A stretch of DNA of 64,000 nucleotides. Source: Candidatus Methanoperedens sp. (lineage in GTDB: Archaea; Halobacteriota; Methanosarcinia; Methanosarcinales; Methanoperedenaceae). The stretch lies in the NCBI GenBank assembly GCA_012026795.1, contig VEPM01000020.1:16472-80471 (forward strand), written 5' to 3'. Position numbers and translations under genes: made by a program. This document shows positions 45,877 through 55,410 of this stretch, one piece after another. The notes beneath the pieces are model-generated. The model was not told the DNA's origin and searched no databases. It saw nothing but the letters and a program-made list of their open reading frames with translations. Position 1 is the stretch's first letter; each line of letters opens with the position of its first letter.

Positions 45877-46878
45877 TCAATATACTTCTGTGGACATATT
45901 GATAGCTACCTCTGCAATATCTCCGCTATAGCTCGCTATTCTCCCAAAGCTGTCAAGCATCGTTTTTTCTAAAATAGCAGATTGAATATCTTCTATCTCG
46001 AACAATCTTTTTGAAATATCGGAATGGGATTTCTCAACCTTCTTCAGTTCATGAAAAACTATTTCAGCCATTTCACCATTTCTTGTAAATAATGCCTGAA
46101 CAGATTTTTCGAAAGTTGCAACTATATCCTCTGTGATATCTATAAATTCGTCCAGTTGCGTTTCTTTCTGGATCTCAAATAACCGGATGTAACTTTTTGC
46201 GATATTTTCAATATGGTCAGCAATTCTTTCAAGAACCTTTACTACAATCCTGTATCCAAGGCAATCCCTTTGAGATTCTATCCCGAGTTTTTCAGCTATC
46301 TGCTGGTATTCTACGGCGCTCTTAAGCTGCCTGACAACCAAAAAATAGAGCCTGTCAATTTCTTTCTCTCTTGCTATTATATCTTTTGCCAGTCCCACAT
46401 CCATGTTTTTTAAAGCCTTGCCAAGATCAAGAAGCATCGACCTGTCTATGGAGAACATTCGCTGGAGTATCTGCATGGTATTCATACGTTTATAATCCAG
46501 CATTATCTCAAGAGTCATTGCTTCGTTAGTATCCTCGACTATCTCGACGCCTATCAAATAGTCCATAATGTTCCGTATGATCTCCCTGTATGCAAGGTGA
46601 TCTTTCCGGTCCACTTTTATTTTAATAGTATCATAACCCACCAGGTAAAAAGCAATTAATATACGCTCAAGAGCTTCGCTTGATTTTATTTGTGAGATTT
46701 TAATTTCCTTCGTCAGTGACTCTTTTTCAATTACACTGGTCCCTATCAGCAAAGAACTGCCATGTTCCGTGACCATCAGGGAGTCTCCTGGCTTCAGGTT
46801 AGTCTTCTTAACCCATTTCTTGGGCAGTGAAATTACATAGGTAGAGCCGCCGCTTACGTAAACTTTCCGTGCTTCCAT
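45877..46878 (-). CDS. AbrB-PhoU fusion regulator 1
   Basis: A 333-residue protein. An N-terminal SpoVT/AbrB swapped-hairpin DNA-binding domain (1-50: VSGGSTYVISLPKKWVKKTNLKPGDSLMV) is followed by two PhoU-like helical domains (about 115-215 and 220-330), with conserved D/E-rich helices such as IIAREKEIDRLYFLVVRQL and KVLERIADHIENIAKS. Archaeal AbrB-PhoU proteins are predicted phosphate-uptake regulators. A second copy lies at 57042, with the PstS-pilin genes between. ATAGTTTATAAC (46897-46908) and ATATATAGATTA (46909-46920) lie just upstream. Confidence 0.88.
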   Translation of the reverse strand: MEARKVYVSGGSTYVISLPKKWVKKTNLKPGDSLMVTEHGSSLLIGTSVIEKESLTKEIKISQIKSSEALERILIAFYLVGYDTIKIKVDRKDHLAYREIIRNIMDYLIGVEIVEDTNEAMTLEIMLDYKRMNTMQILQRMFSIDRSMLLDLGKALKNMDVGLAKDIIAREKEIDRLYFLVVRQLKSAVEYQQIAEKLGIESQRDCLGYRIVVKVLERIADHIENIAKSYIRLFEIQKETQLDEFIDITEDIVATFEKSVQALFTRNGEMAEIVFHELKKVEKSHSDISKRLFEIEDIQSAILEKTMLDSFGRIASYSGDIAEVAINMSTEVY

Positions 46879-46986
46879 ATTATCATTACTCTACTGATAG
46901 TTTATAACATATATAGATTATTGGAATAAAATATATATCATTTTTGAGACTGCTATCTTAAAACACACAGTTCATAAGAAGAATTT

Positions 46987-47769
46987 TTATGGATATACCC
47001 ATCGAGTAAAACCCTGCATCCCATTGCTATCTGTCACAGTAAGGGTGACATTGAATGGCCTGGTGAAATTATTCGTCCTATATTTCTTTCCGCTGCCTGG
47101 AGCGAAATTGTCACCCTGCCAGGAATAGTCAATAATCGTTCCTTCGCTGTCAATGGAATCTGAACCTTCCAGGGTGAGGACTTCCCGGGATATATTTGCG
47201 ATAATCTCAGACTCGACATTCACTTTTATGATGGGAACAGGAGGAAGAAAAACACGCTCAAAGTTGTTTGCCAGGCTGGTAAATAGAATTACTCTGATAG
47301 GATCTTTTCTGGAAATATTAAAAGGGGATGTAAATGAAATGTTAAGAGAGGAAGTAGAGTTTGAGGAAGAGTTGGAAATAAGGTTTAAGATAATCTGCCT
47401 GCTTGCGCCCCCTGGTACAGCGAATTGACCCGGGAAATTATATTCTCTCACACCATCTGTATAGTTTTTTGCATTTCTATCATTAATGTTGATACCAACA
47501 ATCCTGGCTTCTTCTGTATTCATGTTTACGATGTTTATTTTTATGATACTCCAATTCTCATCACCAGGATTGTCAGTCCTGGGGGCAAGCGATGTGATCT
47601 TCAGGTTCTCACTCTCTACGGCAATACGAAAGCTGTTCCTCTCCATCTCCTTTTTCTGTGCCTCGTTCACCATGAGAGCAAGGGCGGATACAGAACCGAC
47701 CACAACTATTATCAGCAGCAACGTACCGACAACAACTGAAAGCCCTGACTCATCATCAATCAATTTCAC
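46987..47769 (-). CDS. Archaeal type IV pilin with C-terminal PKD-like domain
   Basis: A 260-residue protein. The class III signal peptide is DDESG-LSVVVGTLLLIIVVVG, where the prepilin peptidase would cut after Gly and leave the hydrophobic helix for filament assembly. A pilin head (30-180) follows, with a C-terminal PKD-like beta domain (about 185-260; TLEGSDSIDSEGTIIDYSWQGD, VTLTVTDSNG). It probably forms or caps the pilus encoded around it. Confidence 0.82.
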   Translation of the reverse strand: MKLIDDESGLSVVVGTLLLIIVVVGSVSALALMVNEAQKKEMERNSFRIAVESENLKITSLAPRTDNPGDENWSIIKINIVNMNTEEARIVGININDRNAKNYTDGVREYNFPGQFAVPGGASRQIILNLISNSSSNSTSSLNISFTSPFNISRKDPIRVILFTSLANNFERVFLPPVPIIKVNVESEIIANISREVLTLEGSDSIDSEGTIIDYSWQGDNFAPGSGKKYRTNNFTRPFNVTLTVTDSNGMQGFTRWVYP

Positions 47770-47830
47770 AGGTCATATTTTCCCCTTCTGGCCAATTAAT
47801 GCATCCCCTCATAGTGTATGTAGATGTATT

Positions 47831-47843
47831 TAGACTATAGAGG
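47831..47843. promoter_or_regulatory. CTATAG-type motif in the pilin/ATPase divergent region
   Basis: TAGACTATAGAGG lies between the divergent pilin (47769) and AAA ATPase (47911) genes. It resembles the start of the conserved blocks at 58661 and 59114. Confidence 0.35.
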
Positions 47844-47910
47844 TTAATTTAACGATTCGGGTGGGCGTTTACAACATAAATAGTTTAAAATAAGGAATAA
47901 TTGAGATAAG

Positions 47911-48771
47911 ATGACAAATGATTATAAACTATATGGCCTGAATTCAAATCCATTCAGGGAGATATCCGCTGAATCAATAGGTAATGTCAGCCTTTTGCAC
48001 GTGAGCCAGAAGATAGATAGTGAACTGGCATCCATAGTTGGAGAAGTATCGGGTGGGGGAAAAGCCGTAGTGGCATACGCAGGAGACCTTGGAATTGGAA
48101 AAACCGAGAGATTGAGATGGCTTGATGATGTAGCTGCCAAGAGCGGCGTGTTCCATATTACTCTAAGTGTTGATCAGGATTTTACAGCTAACATGAATAG
48201 ATTATTTGGAAGCGGGCTGAAGCAAATAAATGACAAAATGGGTTTTATGTGGCGGATGCGAATGCCAGGATATGTCAAAGAAATAAAAAAATCATTAAAA
48301 TATTCCAAAACACCCACTGAATACGGCATACTGGCATCAACGATGCTAACAGAGCAGATGCCTTCCTACATCCTGCTGGATAATATCGATTGCGCAGATA
48401 ATAACTTCACGGAATTCCTGGTATCCCTCGTGAATAATATAAAGGCTGGAAGCCTGTTGTGCTTTACATGTAATAAAGAAGCTCTTGAGGGCATCAAAAT
48501 AGCTAATCCTTCTTTCATAGACCGGATAAACAAAATATACATCCTGGATGGGCTTGCAGATAAAGAAGCTGAGCTAATGGCAGCTAAAAGGCTTGCTGTA
48601 AGCAGGTCTATCTCGAATATGGACCCTATCTTTCCCTTTACAAAAGAGTTCATATATAATTTGAATTCGCAGGTTAAAGGAAACCCCAGGGCGCTGCTTA
48701 AGTATATGGACGATGCCTTAAGCAAGGCGTGCATCGCAGGTTTGCCTCTTATTGCGAAAAGTGTGAGCTGA
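47911..48771 (+). CDS. AAA+ ATPase of the ExeA/Orc-like type
   Basis: A 286-residue protein. The N-terminus YKLYGLNSNPFREI is typical of ExeA/Cdc6-like ATPases. Walker A is AGDLGIGKTE (about residue 57), Walker B PSYILLDNIDCADNN, and a C-terminal lid has VKGNPRALLKYMDDAL. The role is uncertain: DNA transaction or regulation. It is divergent from the pilin gene. Confidence 0.75.
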   Translation: MTNDYKLYGLNSNPFREISAESIGNVSLLHVSQKIDSELASIVGEVSGGGKAVVAYAGDLGIGKTERLRWLDDVAAKSGVFHITLSVDQDFTANMNRLFGSGLKQINDKMGFMWRMRMPGYVKEIKKSLKYSKTPTEYGILASTMLTEQMPSYILLDNIDCADNNFTEFLVSLVNNIKAGSLLCFTCNKEALEGIKIANPSFIDRINKIYILDGLADKEAELMAAKRLAVSRSISNMDPIFPFTKEFIYNLNSQVKGNPRALLKYMDDALSKACIAGLPLIAKSVS

Positions 48772-48785
48772 AGTTTTATTATTTT

Positions 48786-49208
48786 TTAATCAAAGGATAC
48801 TAACTTGATGACATCTTTTGTGGAAAGCACTTTAATGCGGTCTCCAAAAATTTTCTGCCTGAAATGCTTTGTGTTGAACGTCCATATTCCTTCATTATCG
48901 ATTGATAAAGCAAGCGCAATAACCGGCGCATCATCTTTATCGACAGTGAGCTTTTCCGCCTCCAATACATAAGGATTATAAACCTCTGGAAATATGACCA
49001 TTACGAACAGCCTTTTCACATCAGCAATGATTTCAAGTAATTCATCGTCCTGCAGCCTGTTATTATTCCAGCGGTTCCTATGTTCCCATAATTCATCATA
49101 ACAGTGTTTTGGAGACATAAAAATCTCCGGGTTTTCTGTGATGATTTTACGAGTTATACCGTCTGTGAGAAGAAAAGCCAAAAGAACATTCGTATCAATA
49201 ATTATCAT
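48786..49208 (-). CDS. vapC: PIN-domain toxin, VapC type
   Basis: A 140-residue PIN ribonuclease. The acidic catalytic residues are in MIIIDTNVLLAFLL (Asp5), KHCYDELWEH (Glu), VDKDDAPVIALAL (Asp pair) and WTFNTKHF. It overlaps the upstream antitoxin by 14 bp in the usual antitoxin-toxin order. The target is likely RNA; family-level inference. Confidence 0.85.
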   Translation of the reverse strand: MIIIDTNVLLAFLLTDGITRKIITENPEIFMSPKHCYDELWEHRNRWNNNRLQDDELLEIIADVKRLFVMVIFPEVYNPYVLEAEKLTVDKDDAPVIALALSIDNEGIWTFNTKHFRQKIFGDRIKVLSTKDVIKLVSFD

Positions 49209-49446
49209 TTGTCTTCTCGGAACGCCATCTATTGACCATTTGTTCGATATCCTTCTCTTCTAATCCATCCACTTCGGTTTTTTTGAGCTTTTGAAGCGCT
49301 TTTTTTCGTTCAATGTCATCAAGGAATTTCCTGATCGCTGCTCTAAACCATTCATTCCTGGTCTTGAATCCGGACATTTCAAGAGTGTCATCAAATTGTT
49401 TAAGTAACCTTTTATCAAGTCTAAAAATTACCTGAGTTTCTACCAT
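49195..49446 (-). CDS. vapB: Ribbon-helix-helix antitoxin, VapB/CopG type
   Basis: An 83-residue protein. The N-terminus ETQVIFRLDKRLLKQFDDTLEMSGFKTRNEWFR is an RHH DNA-binding unit; the acidic C-terminal region (DGLEEKDIEQMVNRWR) would embrace the toxin. A TATATAATTATATCATTTTGATATCATATCA-like AT-rich palindromic stretch (parts: TTTTGATATCA, about 49461-49471) upstream could be its autoregulatory operator. Confidence 0.85.
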   Translation of the reverse strand: MVETQVIFRLDKRLLKQFDDTLEMSGFKTRNEWFRAAIRKFLDDIERKKALQKLKKTEVDGLEEKDIEQMVNRWRSEKTNDNY

Positions 49447-49649
49447 ATATAATTATATCATTTTGATATCATATCAAAGTTTCGAACTAATAATCTATAA
49501 TTTTTAGTTAGTGTTTTTCTTGCGGTCCTTTTGTAGGATAATACAATTATACAATAAAATTGAATTAATTATTTTGAGATATGTGTAGGCTGTGGGAAGG
49601 ATCATTATATAAACACGTTATTTTAAATCCTGAGAGAACGAGTAATAGT

Positions 49650-50168
49650 ATGAATACTAGAAGTATAGATAGAGCAATTGATTTGATGAGTACTCCTGCT
49701 GATTATGAGAATTATGTTTCTATCAAAATCAAACCTGCAGAAGGAGGATGTTGTTGCCTTAATCATTGGTCTAAAACATGGGATACTATCAATGAATATA
49801 TTTATCCAAGTGGGCCAGTAAAAAATGAAGGAGATGTCATAATAGATAAAAACAAAACGAGACTTGTTTTAGAATGCCATGAAACTGGGCCAGAAATTAT
49901 TGTTTATCTTGGGTTTGGAACAGCATCTATAGTTCTCGTAAAATCGGTAATTGATTTAATTATTACTATTTTAAAGGCCAGACAAAATGAGTACCATAAC
50001 CATTCCGGGAAGTTCAAGATTATAAGACGCCGTCAAATTAAAGGAGAGATAGATGAAGAAGAGATTATGGAGTTAGATTTACCCCTTTCTGAAGACAATA
50101 TCAAAAAATTAAATGAAGTTGTGAAGGAAAACCTGTCTAAAACAGTGGGCAGAGAAGATAAGGCGTAA
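49650..50168 (+). CDS. Hypothetical protein with one membrane-like helix
   Basis: About 172 residues from ATG 49650 (MNTRSIDRAIDLMS); the frame opens at 49581. It has a GGCCCL cysteine cluster, an acidic region, a hydrophobic segment YLGFGTASIVLVKSVIDLIITIL and a charged C-terminus. The gene is AT-rich and unlike its neighbours, adjacent to a toxin-antitoxin pair and inside the pilus/Pho cluster, consistent with acquired DNA. No family was recognised. Confidence 0.5.
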   Translation: MNTRSIDRAIDLMSTPADYENYVSIKIKPAEGGCCCLNHWSKTWDTINEYIYPSGPVKNEGDVIIDKNKTRLVLECHETGPEIIVYLGFGTASIVLVKSVIDLIITILKARQNEYHNHSGKFKIIRRRQIKGEIDEEEIMELDLPLSEDNIKKLNEVVKENLSKTVGREDKA

Positions 50169-50249
50169 TAAATCATTTAATATTTAATTAATTTTAATTA
50201 TTCTCCATCATTTTGCAGAGTTTGTGTTCAAAATCCTGATCCGGGAATG

Positions 50250-51230
50250 TTAATCCAGCAAAAACGCGAGGCTCGCTATATAGCCCAAGATCATTAATAT
50301 GATCGAATGTTTTAAACCATGCCTTGCCTTTCCCTCCGATATCTGCCCTGCAATGATCCCGCTTGCGAAAGCGTTGATCATTATCACATGGAAGAAACCT
50401 CTTTTGAAAGCAGCGATATCCATTCCAATTGACGAAATCCCGAAAGCTGCACCCGATCCTTCCTTCACCATATCCAGAATAGAGGGCAGGAGGGTGTTGT
50501 TGAGGAGATAGATTATTCCGATAAGAATGAATTCTGCCGCATAAATGATCATAATGAATTCCTTCAGTTCTGCCTCTTTTTCGCGCTCAAGCTGAAGGGT
50601 TTTTTCAAGGTCGTCTGCAGCTTTCAGGATGATAGCCGGACTGATGGCCCCAAGTTTTGAGGCCTGGACTATGAGGTAACCATACTTGCTTATCAGCGGG
50701 CTTTTAAGCGAATCAGCCATGCTGCTGATAACATTTTCAAAAGAAACACCCCATGCTATTTGTGCTGCTGCTTTTCTCAGGTGAGGCGCCAGGGTGTTAA
50801 GGCTTTGCTCGGATTCTACTGCAGGAGATGCTATCTCGGTTAGGGCATTCAGCGGATCAAGACCCCCGCGCAGGAGTTCGGAGAGTTCATATAGAAAACC
50901 AATAAACTCCTGCTCGTACCTTCTTTTCCTCCTATTATCAAGATATACATCTACACTGTAAGGTGTTATCGTTATCAGTACCGCGAAGACTATTACCTGG
51001 TCAAGAGTGATCTTTATTCCCTGTGATTGTTTTGCCGCTGTTTCATTTAATGATTTATTAATATTTACAGGGGCATCCTCAGGTGTATATTCTATATTTT
51101 GTTTTTTTTCATCCCCGGCTGGCAGCATATAAACCACGATCAACATTATTGCTATAAGCGCAGGAATCAGGAGGATAAAGAATTCCCTTTTAATTTTATA
51201 CCGGATAAATATCTTTTTTAAAACATTCAT
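50250..51230 (-). CDS. Type II/IV secretion membrane protein, TadC-like (second platform protein)
   Basis: A 326-residue protein with two N-terminal helices (about 17-35, 72-90), a cytoplasmic T2SSF/GspF-like domain (about 95-235; ELLRGGLDPLNALTEI, AWGVSFENVISSMADSL) and three to four C-terminal helices. It forms the membrane platform of archaeal type IV pili together with the adjacent TadC-like gene. Its start overlaps the stop of that gene. Confidence 0.82.
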   Translation of the reverse strand: MNVLKKIFIRYKIKREFFILLIPALIAIMLIVVYMLPAGDEKKQNIEYTPEDAPVNINKSLNETAAKQSQGIKITLDQVIVFAVLITITPYSVDVYLDNRRKRRYEQEFIGFLYELSELLRGGLDPLNALTEIASPAVESEQSLNTLAPHLRKAAAQIAWGVSFENVISSMADSLKSPLISKYGYLIVQASKLGAISPAIILKAADDLEKTLQLEREKEAELKEFIMIIYAAEFILIGIIYLLNNTLLPSILDMVKEGSGAAFGISSIGMDIAAFKRGFFHVIMINAFASGIIAGQISEGKARHGLKHSIILMILGYIASLAFLLD

Positions 51231-52087
51231 TAATCCTCCCCGTAAGGTGAATACATGACCATCAGGAGCACAAAGAAAAGTATATTGGCTCCAGGCATTA
51301 TGAAATATATGAATATATTAAAAACTTCACTCGACCTGAACGGACCTATCTGTCCTCCCATGAGAATACTCCCGACTGTCACGCCCAGTACTGCCATAAT
51401 GACCCCGGTGCTTATGAATGTTATATACATCTCGCTAAAGAGACCCAGGGACTGGTTTAGCTCTTGTTGCATCTCACGTTTGATTATCAGGAGCTGGTCA
51501 AGCCTTCCGTGCAGATATGATTCCATGCTCCCGCCGGTGTGTGCCATTCTGGTTAATTCGATGAGCATGGAACGCATGTGCGGGGAGGGTGTAATCCTTG
51601 CAATATCTACGGTAGCTGCTATAAAGTCTTTACCCAGAATATCCACAGAATAGATGATTTTCTTGAGTTCACCAGAAACAGCACCGTGGTCAGAAGATGC
51701 AAGCAAATGAATGATGTTCATCGGAGTTGTGCCTGTGGACGCCAGTATGGACATATGGCTGATAGCAAAAGGCAGATGGCGATCAATGTTAAGACGCCTG
51801 TTCTGGATTTTTGAGGTAAGCTGGAAATATGACGCACTTGAGGACGCTGCAAAAACCAGAAAAGCAGCACTTATGGGATTAAAGATTTTAATGGGAAGGA
51901 GAAATAAAATCGTTCCGATCACAAGTCCGATTAAGAGTGAACTTACAAGTAATATAGATAGGAACATGCTGCCCCTGATATTAATTTCCGCCTGGCGAAG
52001 GGTTAAGGAGAATTCAGTTTCAAGGCTGCTTCCCTCAATATATTTCCCTAGCAGACGATAGCAGAATTTTTTATAGGCATTATTCAT
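51230..52087 (-). CDS. Type II/IV secretion membrane protein, TadC-like (first platform protein)
   Basis: A 285-residue protein with two membrane helices near residues 38-85, a T2SSF domain (about 95-205; INRHLP-like NIDRHLPFAISHMSILASTG, MAHTGGSMESYLHGRL) and two C-terminal helices. Together with the next gene it splits the platform into two proteins, as in Tad systems and several archaeal pili. ATGA overlap with the ATPase gene. Confidence 0.85.
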   Translation of the reverse strand: MNNAYKKFCYRLLGKYIEGSSLETEFSLTLRQAEINIRGSMFLSILLVSSLLIGLVIGTILFLLPIKIFNPISAAFLVFAASSSASYFQLTSKIQNRRLNIDRHLPFAISHMSILASTGTTPMNIIHLLASSDHGAVSGELKKIIYSVDILGKDFIAATVDIARITPSPHMRSMLIELTRMAHTGGSMESYLHGRLDQLLIIKREMQQELNQSLGLFSEMYITFISTGVIMAVLGVTVGSILMGGQIGPFRSSEVFNIFIYFIMPGANILFFVLLMVMYSPYGED

Positions 52088-53808
52088 ATCAAATTAACCT
52101 TTTCCAGGAGTTCGTCTGGCGAGCTGTAATATGATTTGAGGACCTTTGCCACGTCCTTGTAGTTTGTAATCGTGTTCCTGTACATCCAGTCGATCACTTT
52201 TTCCCTCTGTTCTAATTCCTTTTCCATGTACTCTATCGGTATACCATGCTCGGCGGCTATACTTCCCAGGAGAATATTTTTTCCGGTGTAATTTGAATGA
52301 TCCGTATAAGGATCCCAGTGGAAAACAGTATTCGTAATAAGATTCTTTGTTAGCGGATCAATCCCTCCGATCTCCACCATGTCTATAGCCCTCCTGGCAT
52401 AGCTGTTGTTAATGCGTATCCTGCTTGCAAAAATTACAAGATCAAGGCTTGCAAGCTGGCTTCGCGGAACGTTCATGGGAAAGGATTCGATACGATTAAC
52501 AAGTTCATCCATGGATCCGGCGTGTATCGTTCCCATGGCAGCATGACCAACTGAGATCGCCTGGAAGAGAGTGATCGCCTCAGCGCCCCTGACTTCACCA
52601 ACGATTATATATTCGGGTCTCTGCCTCAGGGCGGCTGTTAACAGTTCATACAGGCCGATATCCCCGCGTTTGGAATTTCCTTTACTTTCTTCCCCTCTTC
52701 CAAAACCGCTCCTTGTTATGGATTGTATCCAGTTCTCATGAGGAATATTGATCTCTGCCGTATCCTCAAGGCTCACAATCTTTGATTCTGGTTTTATGAA
52801 AAGGCAGATACCGTTTAGCAATGTTGTTTTTCCCGAAGCGGTGCCGCCTGAAACCAGGATCGACTTACCATATTCTACGATAATCCAGAGATAAGCAAGC
52901 TGTTTGGAATTCAAGGTCCCGTATTTTAACAGGTCTATAAAGGAAATCGGCTCTCCCCTGAACCTGCGGATGGTGAAAGATGAGCCTTTCCTTGTCACTT
53001 CGTTACTGTAAGTGAGGTTAATCCTGCTGCCTTCAGGCAGGGTTGCGTCCGTGATGGGATCAAGTATAGAAATATGTCTTCCTGATATCTGGGCCATCTT
53101 CAATATAAATGAATTTAATTTGTATTCGTTCTCAAACTTCACAAGTGTACGAAGTGATTCAAAGACACGGTGATAAATATAGACGTTCCTGCCCGGACCG
53201 TTGCAGCTTATATCCTCTATAACGGGATCATTCATTAAAAGGTCTATCTCACCGTATCCTATGAAATCCCTCTTAAGAAAATAAAGCACTTTATCACGTG
53301 TTTCCTTGCTTACTTTTATATTGTATAAGTCAATAATTTCTGCAGTTTTTTTATCAATGTATGCATAGCGGTTGGTCTGTATGCTTTCCATATCCAGTTC
53401 ACCTTCAAAAATGCCCTTGATCATCCGGAAGGTTTCCATCTCTCTTCCTTCGATCACAGGCTCAACCGGAACATAGACGAGTTCTTCGGTGCTGCTATCA
53501 TAGGTTATCCTGGCAAACTGGTCATGAGCTAGCGGATATGTTAAATTTATCTCACGGACCGGTTTATTCTTAAAGGGCAGCAGGGTCTCCATGATATTGG
53601 TTTTACGCTCTTCTTTCCTGTCAAGTATCTGTTCCTCAAGCTGCTTAATATGCAATTCAAGTTCAGCGCTGCTATTATGTTTGCTTCCGTTTCCATTACC
53701 AGGAATTCTTTTTGGAAAAAGATACCTGCGGATGTGCAGGGGAAACTGATCTGATTTAATAAAATTGAGGCTTTCAGAAAATGATTTCATTCCAGCCGGG
53801 GAATGCAT
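52084..53808 (-). CDS. Pilus assembly ATPase (GspE/VirB11/TadA family)
   Basis: A 574-residue secretion ATPase. The central N2 domain has DRVLYFLKRDFIGYGEIDLLMNDPVIEDISCNG-like sequence (shown in part: GYGEIDLLMNDP). Walker A is SGGTASGKTTLLNG, the Asp box includes SLEDTAEINIPHENW, Walker B IIVGEVRGAEAITLF, and a His box GHAAMGTIHAGSM. It energises pilus assembly or retraction. It is first in a three-gene operon with the two platform proteins. Confidence 0.93.
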   Translation of the reverse strand: MHSPAGMKSFSESLNFIKSDQFPLHIRRYLFPKRIPGNGNGSKHNSSAELELHIKQLEEQILDRKEERKTNIMETLLPFKNKPVREINLTYPLAHDQFARITYDSSTEELVYVPVEPVIEGREMETFRMIKGIFEGELDMESIQTNRYAYIDKKTAEIIDLYNIKVSKETRDKVLYFLKRDFIGYGEIDLLMNDPVIEDISCNGPGRNVYIYHRVFESLRTLVKFENEYKLNSFILKMAQISGRHISILDPITDATLPEGSRINLTYSNEVTRKGSSFTIRRFRGEPISFIDLLKYGTLNSKQLAYLWIIVEYGKSILVSGGTASGKTTLLNGICLFIKPESKIVSLEDTAEINIPHENWIQSITRSGFGRGEESKGNSKRGDIGLYELLTAALRQRPEYIIVGEVRGAEAITLFQAISVGHAAMGTIHAGSMDELVNRIESFPMNVPRSQLASLDLVIFASRIRINNSYARRAIDMVEIGGIDPLTKNLITNTVFHWDPYTDHSNYTGKNILLGSIAAEHGIPIEYMEKELEQREKVIDWMYRNTITNYKDVAKVLKSYYSSPDELLEKVNLI

Positions 53809-53826
53809 GAACTAAATTAATAATTT

Positions 53827-53855
53827 GTCTATATAGAATATATGAACTATATACA
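53827..53855. promoter_or_regulatory. Double CTATATA motif between the pilus operon and surface protein gene
   Basis: GTCTATATAGAA (53827-53838) and GAACTATATAC (53844-53854) lie between divergent start codons at 53808 and 53892. The arrangement resembles the motif pairs upstream of other genes in this locus. Confidence 0.45.
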
Positions 53856-53891
53856 AAAAAGCCTAATAGCGCCTCATTCTATCTTCGGGCA

Positions 53892-55331
53892 ATGAAAGCT
53901 ATCCTGTTTTTCATTGTATTAATGAATATAATAGCGGTTGCATCTGCCTCTGAATGGGAAGAACATATGGCAACTGTGTACTGGGGAAAAAGTGTTGATA
54001 TTTCAGGTTATAATATTACAGCAGCAGATTTTCGTCCTGGCACGGTGGAAGAGCCTGCAAATAAGACAAAATGTGATGTTGAATCAGACGCCTTTAAAAG
54101 AAAAGCATGGGGGTGCGACGATTATGTATTATTGAAAATTTCCAGGAATGGAGATTCCTTATTTTTTGCTGCGCTAACACAGAAAAACAATACTTTCATT
54201 GATGGCTCTGAGTTTTACAATGAGACTGTATATGAAGGGGCACAGGGTTCGCTGAGGATAATTGCCCTGGATGTTGTAACTGGTAAATATATCCCATCTC
54301 CGTATGCAGAGCTTAAAATTCTGATAAAAAGTGATCTCGAATTCGATATTGCGAATAACTTTACGATTGTTAAGACGGTGCCCGCAGAAGCCCATGTGAA
54401 TCCATCTCATCCATTCATCCCGGTATCGGTCGTTGTAAAAAACATCGGTACATACGATTTTTCTTATGTATGGGTGAATGATTCGATTTCTGAGGGCATT
54501 ATTTCGAAGCCACGGGAACTGGGCTGGGGCATATCCCTGAAAAAAGGAGAAATATGGCAGGAAGAATACTTGATCAAGCCGCTTAAGCCTGTTACAGGAA
54601 AGGAATATACCCTGGCGCCTGCGACTCTTTATGTTATCTTTAATAATATAACATATAATCTCTCTACAGGTAACAATTCTTTTATCCTGCGCTCTTCTGA
54701 TATCATTATCACAAAGACCGCCGATAAGACAGAGATAAGAGAAACTGGAAATGTTACCGTGAATGTAACTGTGAAAAACAACGGAAGCAGGGCAGCGCTT
54801 GTTAAGGTGGCGGATTCCATTCTACCTGATATGGAGATAATGGGCGGGGAATTGAACTTCAGCACTGTTTTGCAGCCGGATGAATCCTATAACAATAGCT
54901 ATATATTAAAATTAAACAATATCTCGGATAATATCACATTGCCTTATGCAAGGTTCGATTTTAAAGAATATTGGTCAGATTATAATCCCGAAACGAAAAC
55001 ACAGAAAGATTCAGGCTCCGGTGTTTCCAATCAGGTTGAGATAAAATCTACATCACCTTCTAAACAGGAAAATACTGCATCTTCCGTCGTGCCTCCTGAT
55101 GAAAAAACTCCTGTTAATGCTTCTTCGGCTAAATCTTCTTCAATTCCAACAGAAGAATTACCTTTAGCAGATACATCCAGGAATATCCTGAATATCATCA
55201 GGTCTTTTCTAAGCCCTCAACAACTTCCTTATGTAGTTCTGGTACTGCTGGCAGGAGGAGGACTGGCTGTGTTCATAAATAGGACCATCAGCCCAAAAAA
55301 AGACAAACAAAAGGACAAGAATAAGCTGTAG
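53892..55331 (+). CDS. Secreted, C-terminally anchored surface protein
   Basis: A 479-residue protein with signal peptide 1-19 (AVASA). The N-terminal domain has two Cys (TKCDVESDAF, WGCDDYV). Two CARDB/DUF11-like beta domains follow (about 150-260: VPVEAH-like VPAEAHVNP, SVVVKNIGTYDF; about 265-365: VTVNVTVKNNGSRAALVKVAD). A Ser/Thr/Pro-rich stalk (370-435), transmembrane helix (about 443-463) and Lys-rich tail complete it. Many N-glycosylation sequons occur. It is divergent from the pilus operon and probably a surface or pilus-associated component. Confidence 0.75.
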   Translation: MKAILFFIVLMNIIAVASASEWEEHMATVYWGKSVDISGYNITAADFRPGTVEEPANKTKCDVESDAFKRKAWGCDDYVLLKISRNGDSLFFAALTQKNNTFIDGSEFYNETVYEGAQGSLRIIALDVVTGKYIPSPYAELKILIKSDLEFDIANNFTIVKTVPAEAHVNPSHPFIPVSVVVKNIGTYDFSYVWVNDSISEGIISKPRELGWGISLKKGEIWQEEYLIKPLKPVTGKEYTLAPATLYVIFNNITYNLSTGNNSFILRSSDIIITKTADKTEIRETGNVTVNVTVKNNGSRAALVKVADSILPDMEIMGGELNFSTVLQPDESYNNSYILKLNNISDNITLPYARFDFKEYWSDYNPETKTQKDSGSGVSNQVEIKSTSPSKQENTASSVVPPDEKTPVNASSAKSSSIPTEELPLADTSRNILNIIRSFLSPQQLPYVVLVLLAGGGLAVFINRTISPKKDKQKDKNKL

Positions 55332-55356
55332 AAACATTCTTTTCCAAAAAAAGAAC

Positions 55357-55381
55357 CCTATAATCTATAGAGATTAGTTTT
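55357..55381 (+). promoter_or_regulatory. CTATAG inverted-repeat motif upstream of PstS-pilin 1
   Basis: CCCTATAATCTATAGAGATTAG contains AATCT-ATAG-AGATT (inverted repeat) and lies about 30-50 bases before the ATG at 55411. It resembles the blocks upstream of the second PstS-pilin. Confidence 0.45.
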
Positions 55382-55410
55382 ATCAGAAAGTAAAATACAC
55401 AGAGCTACTT

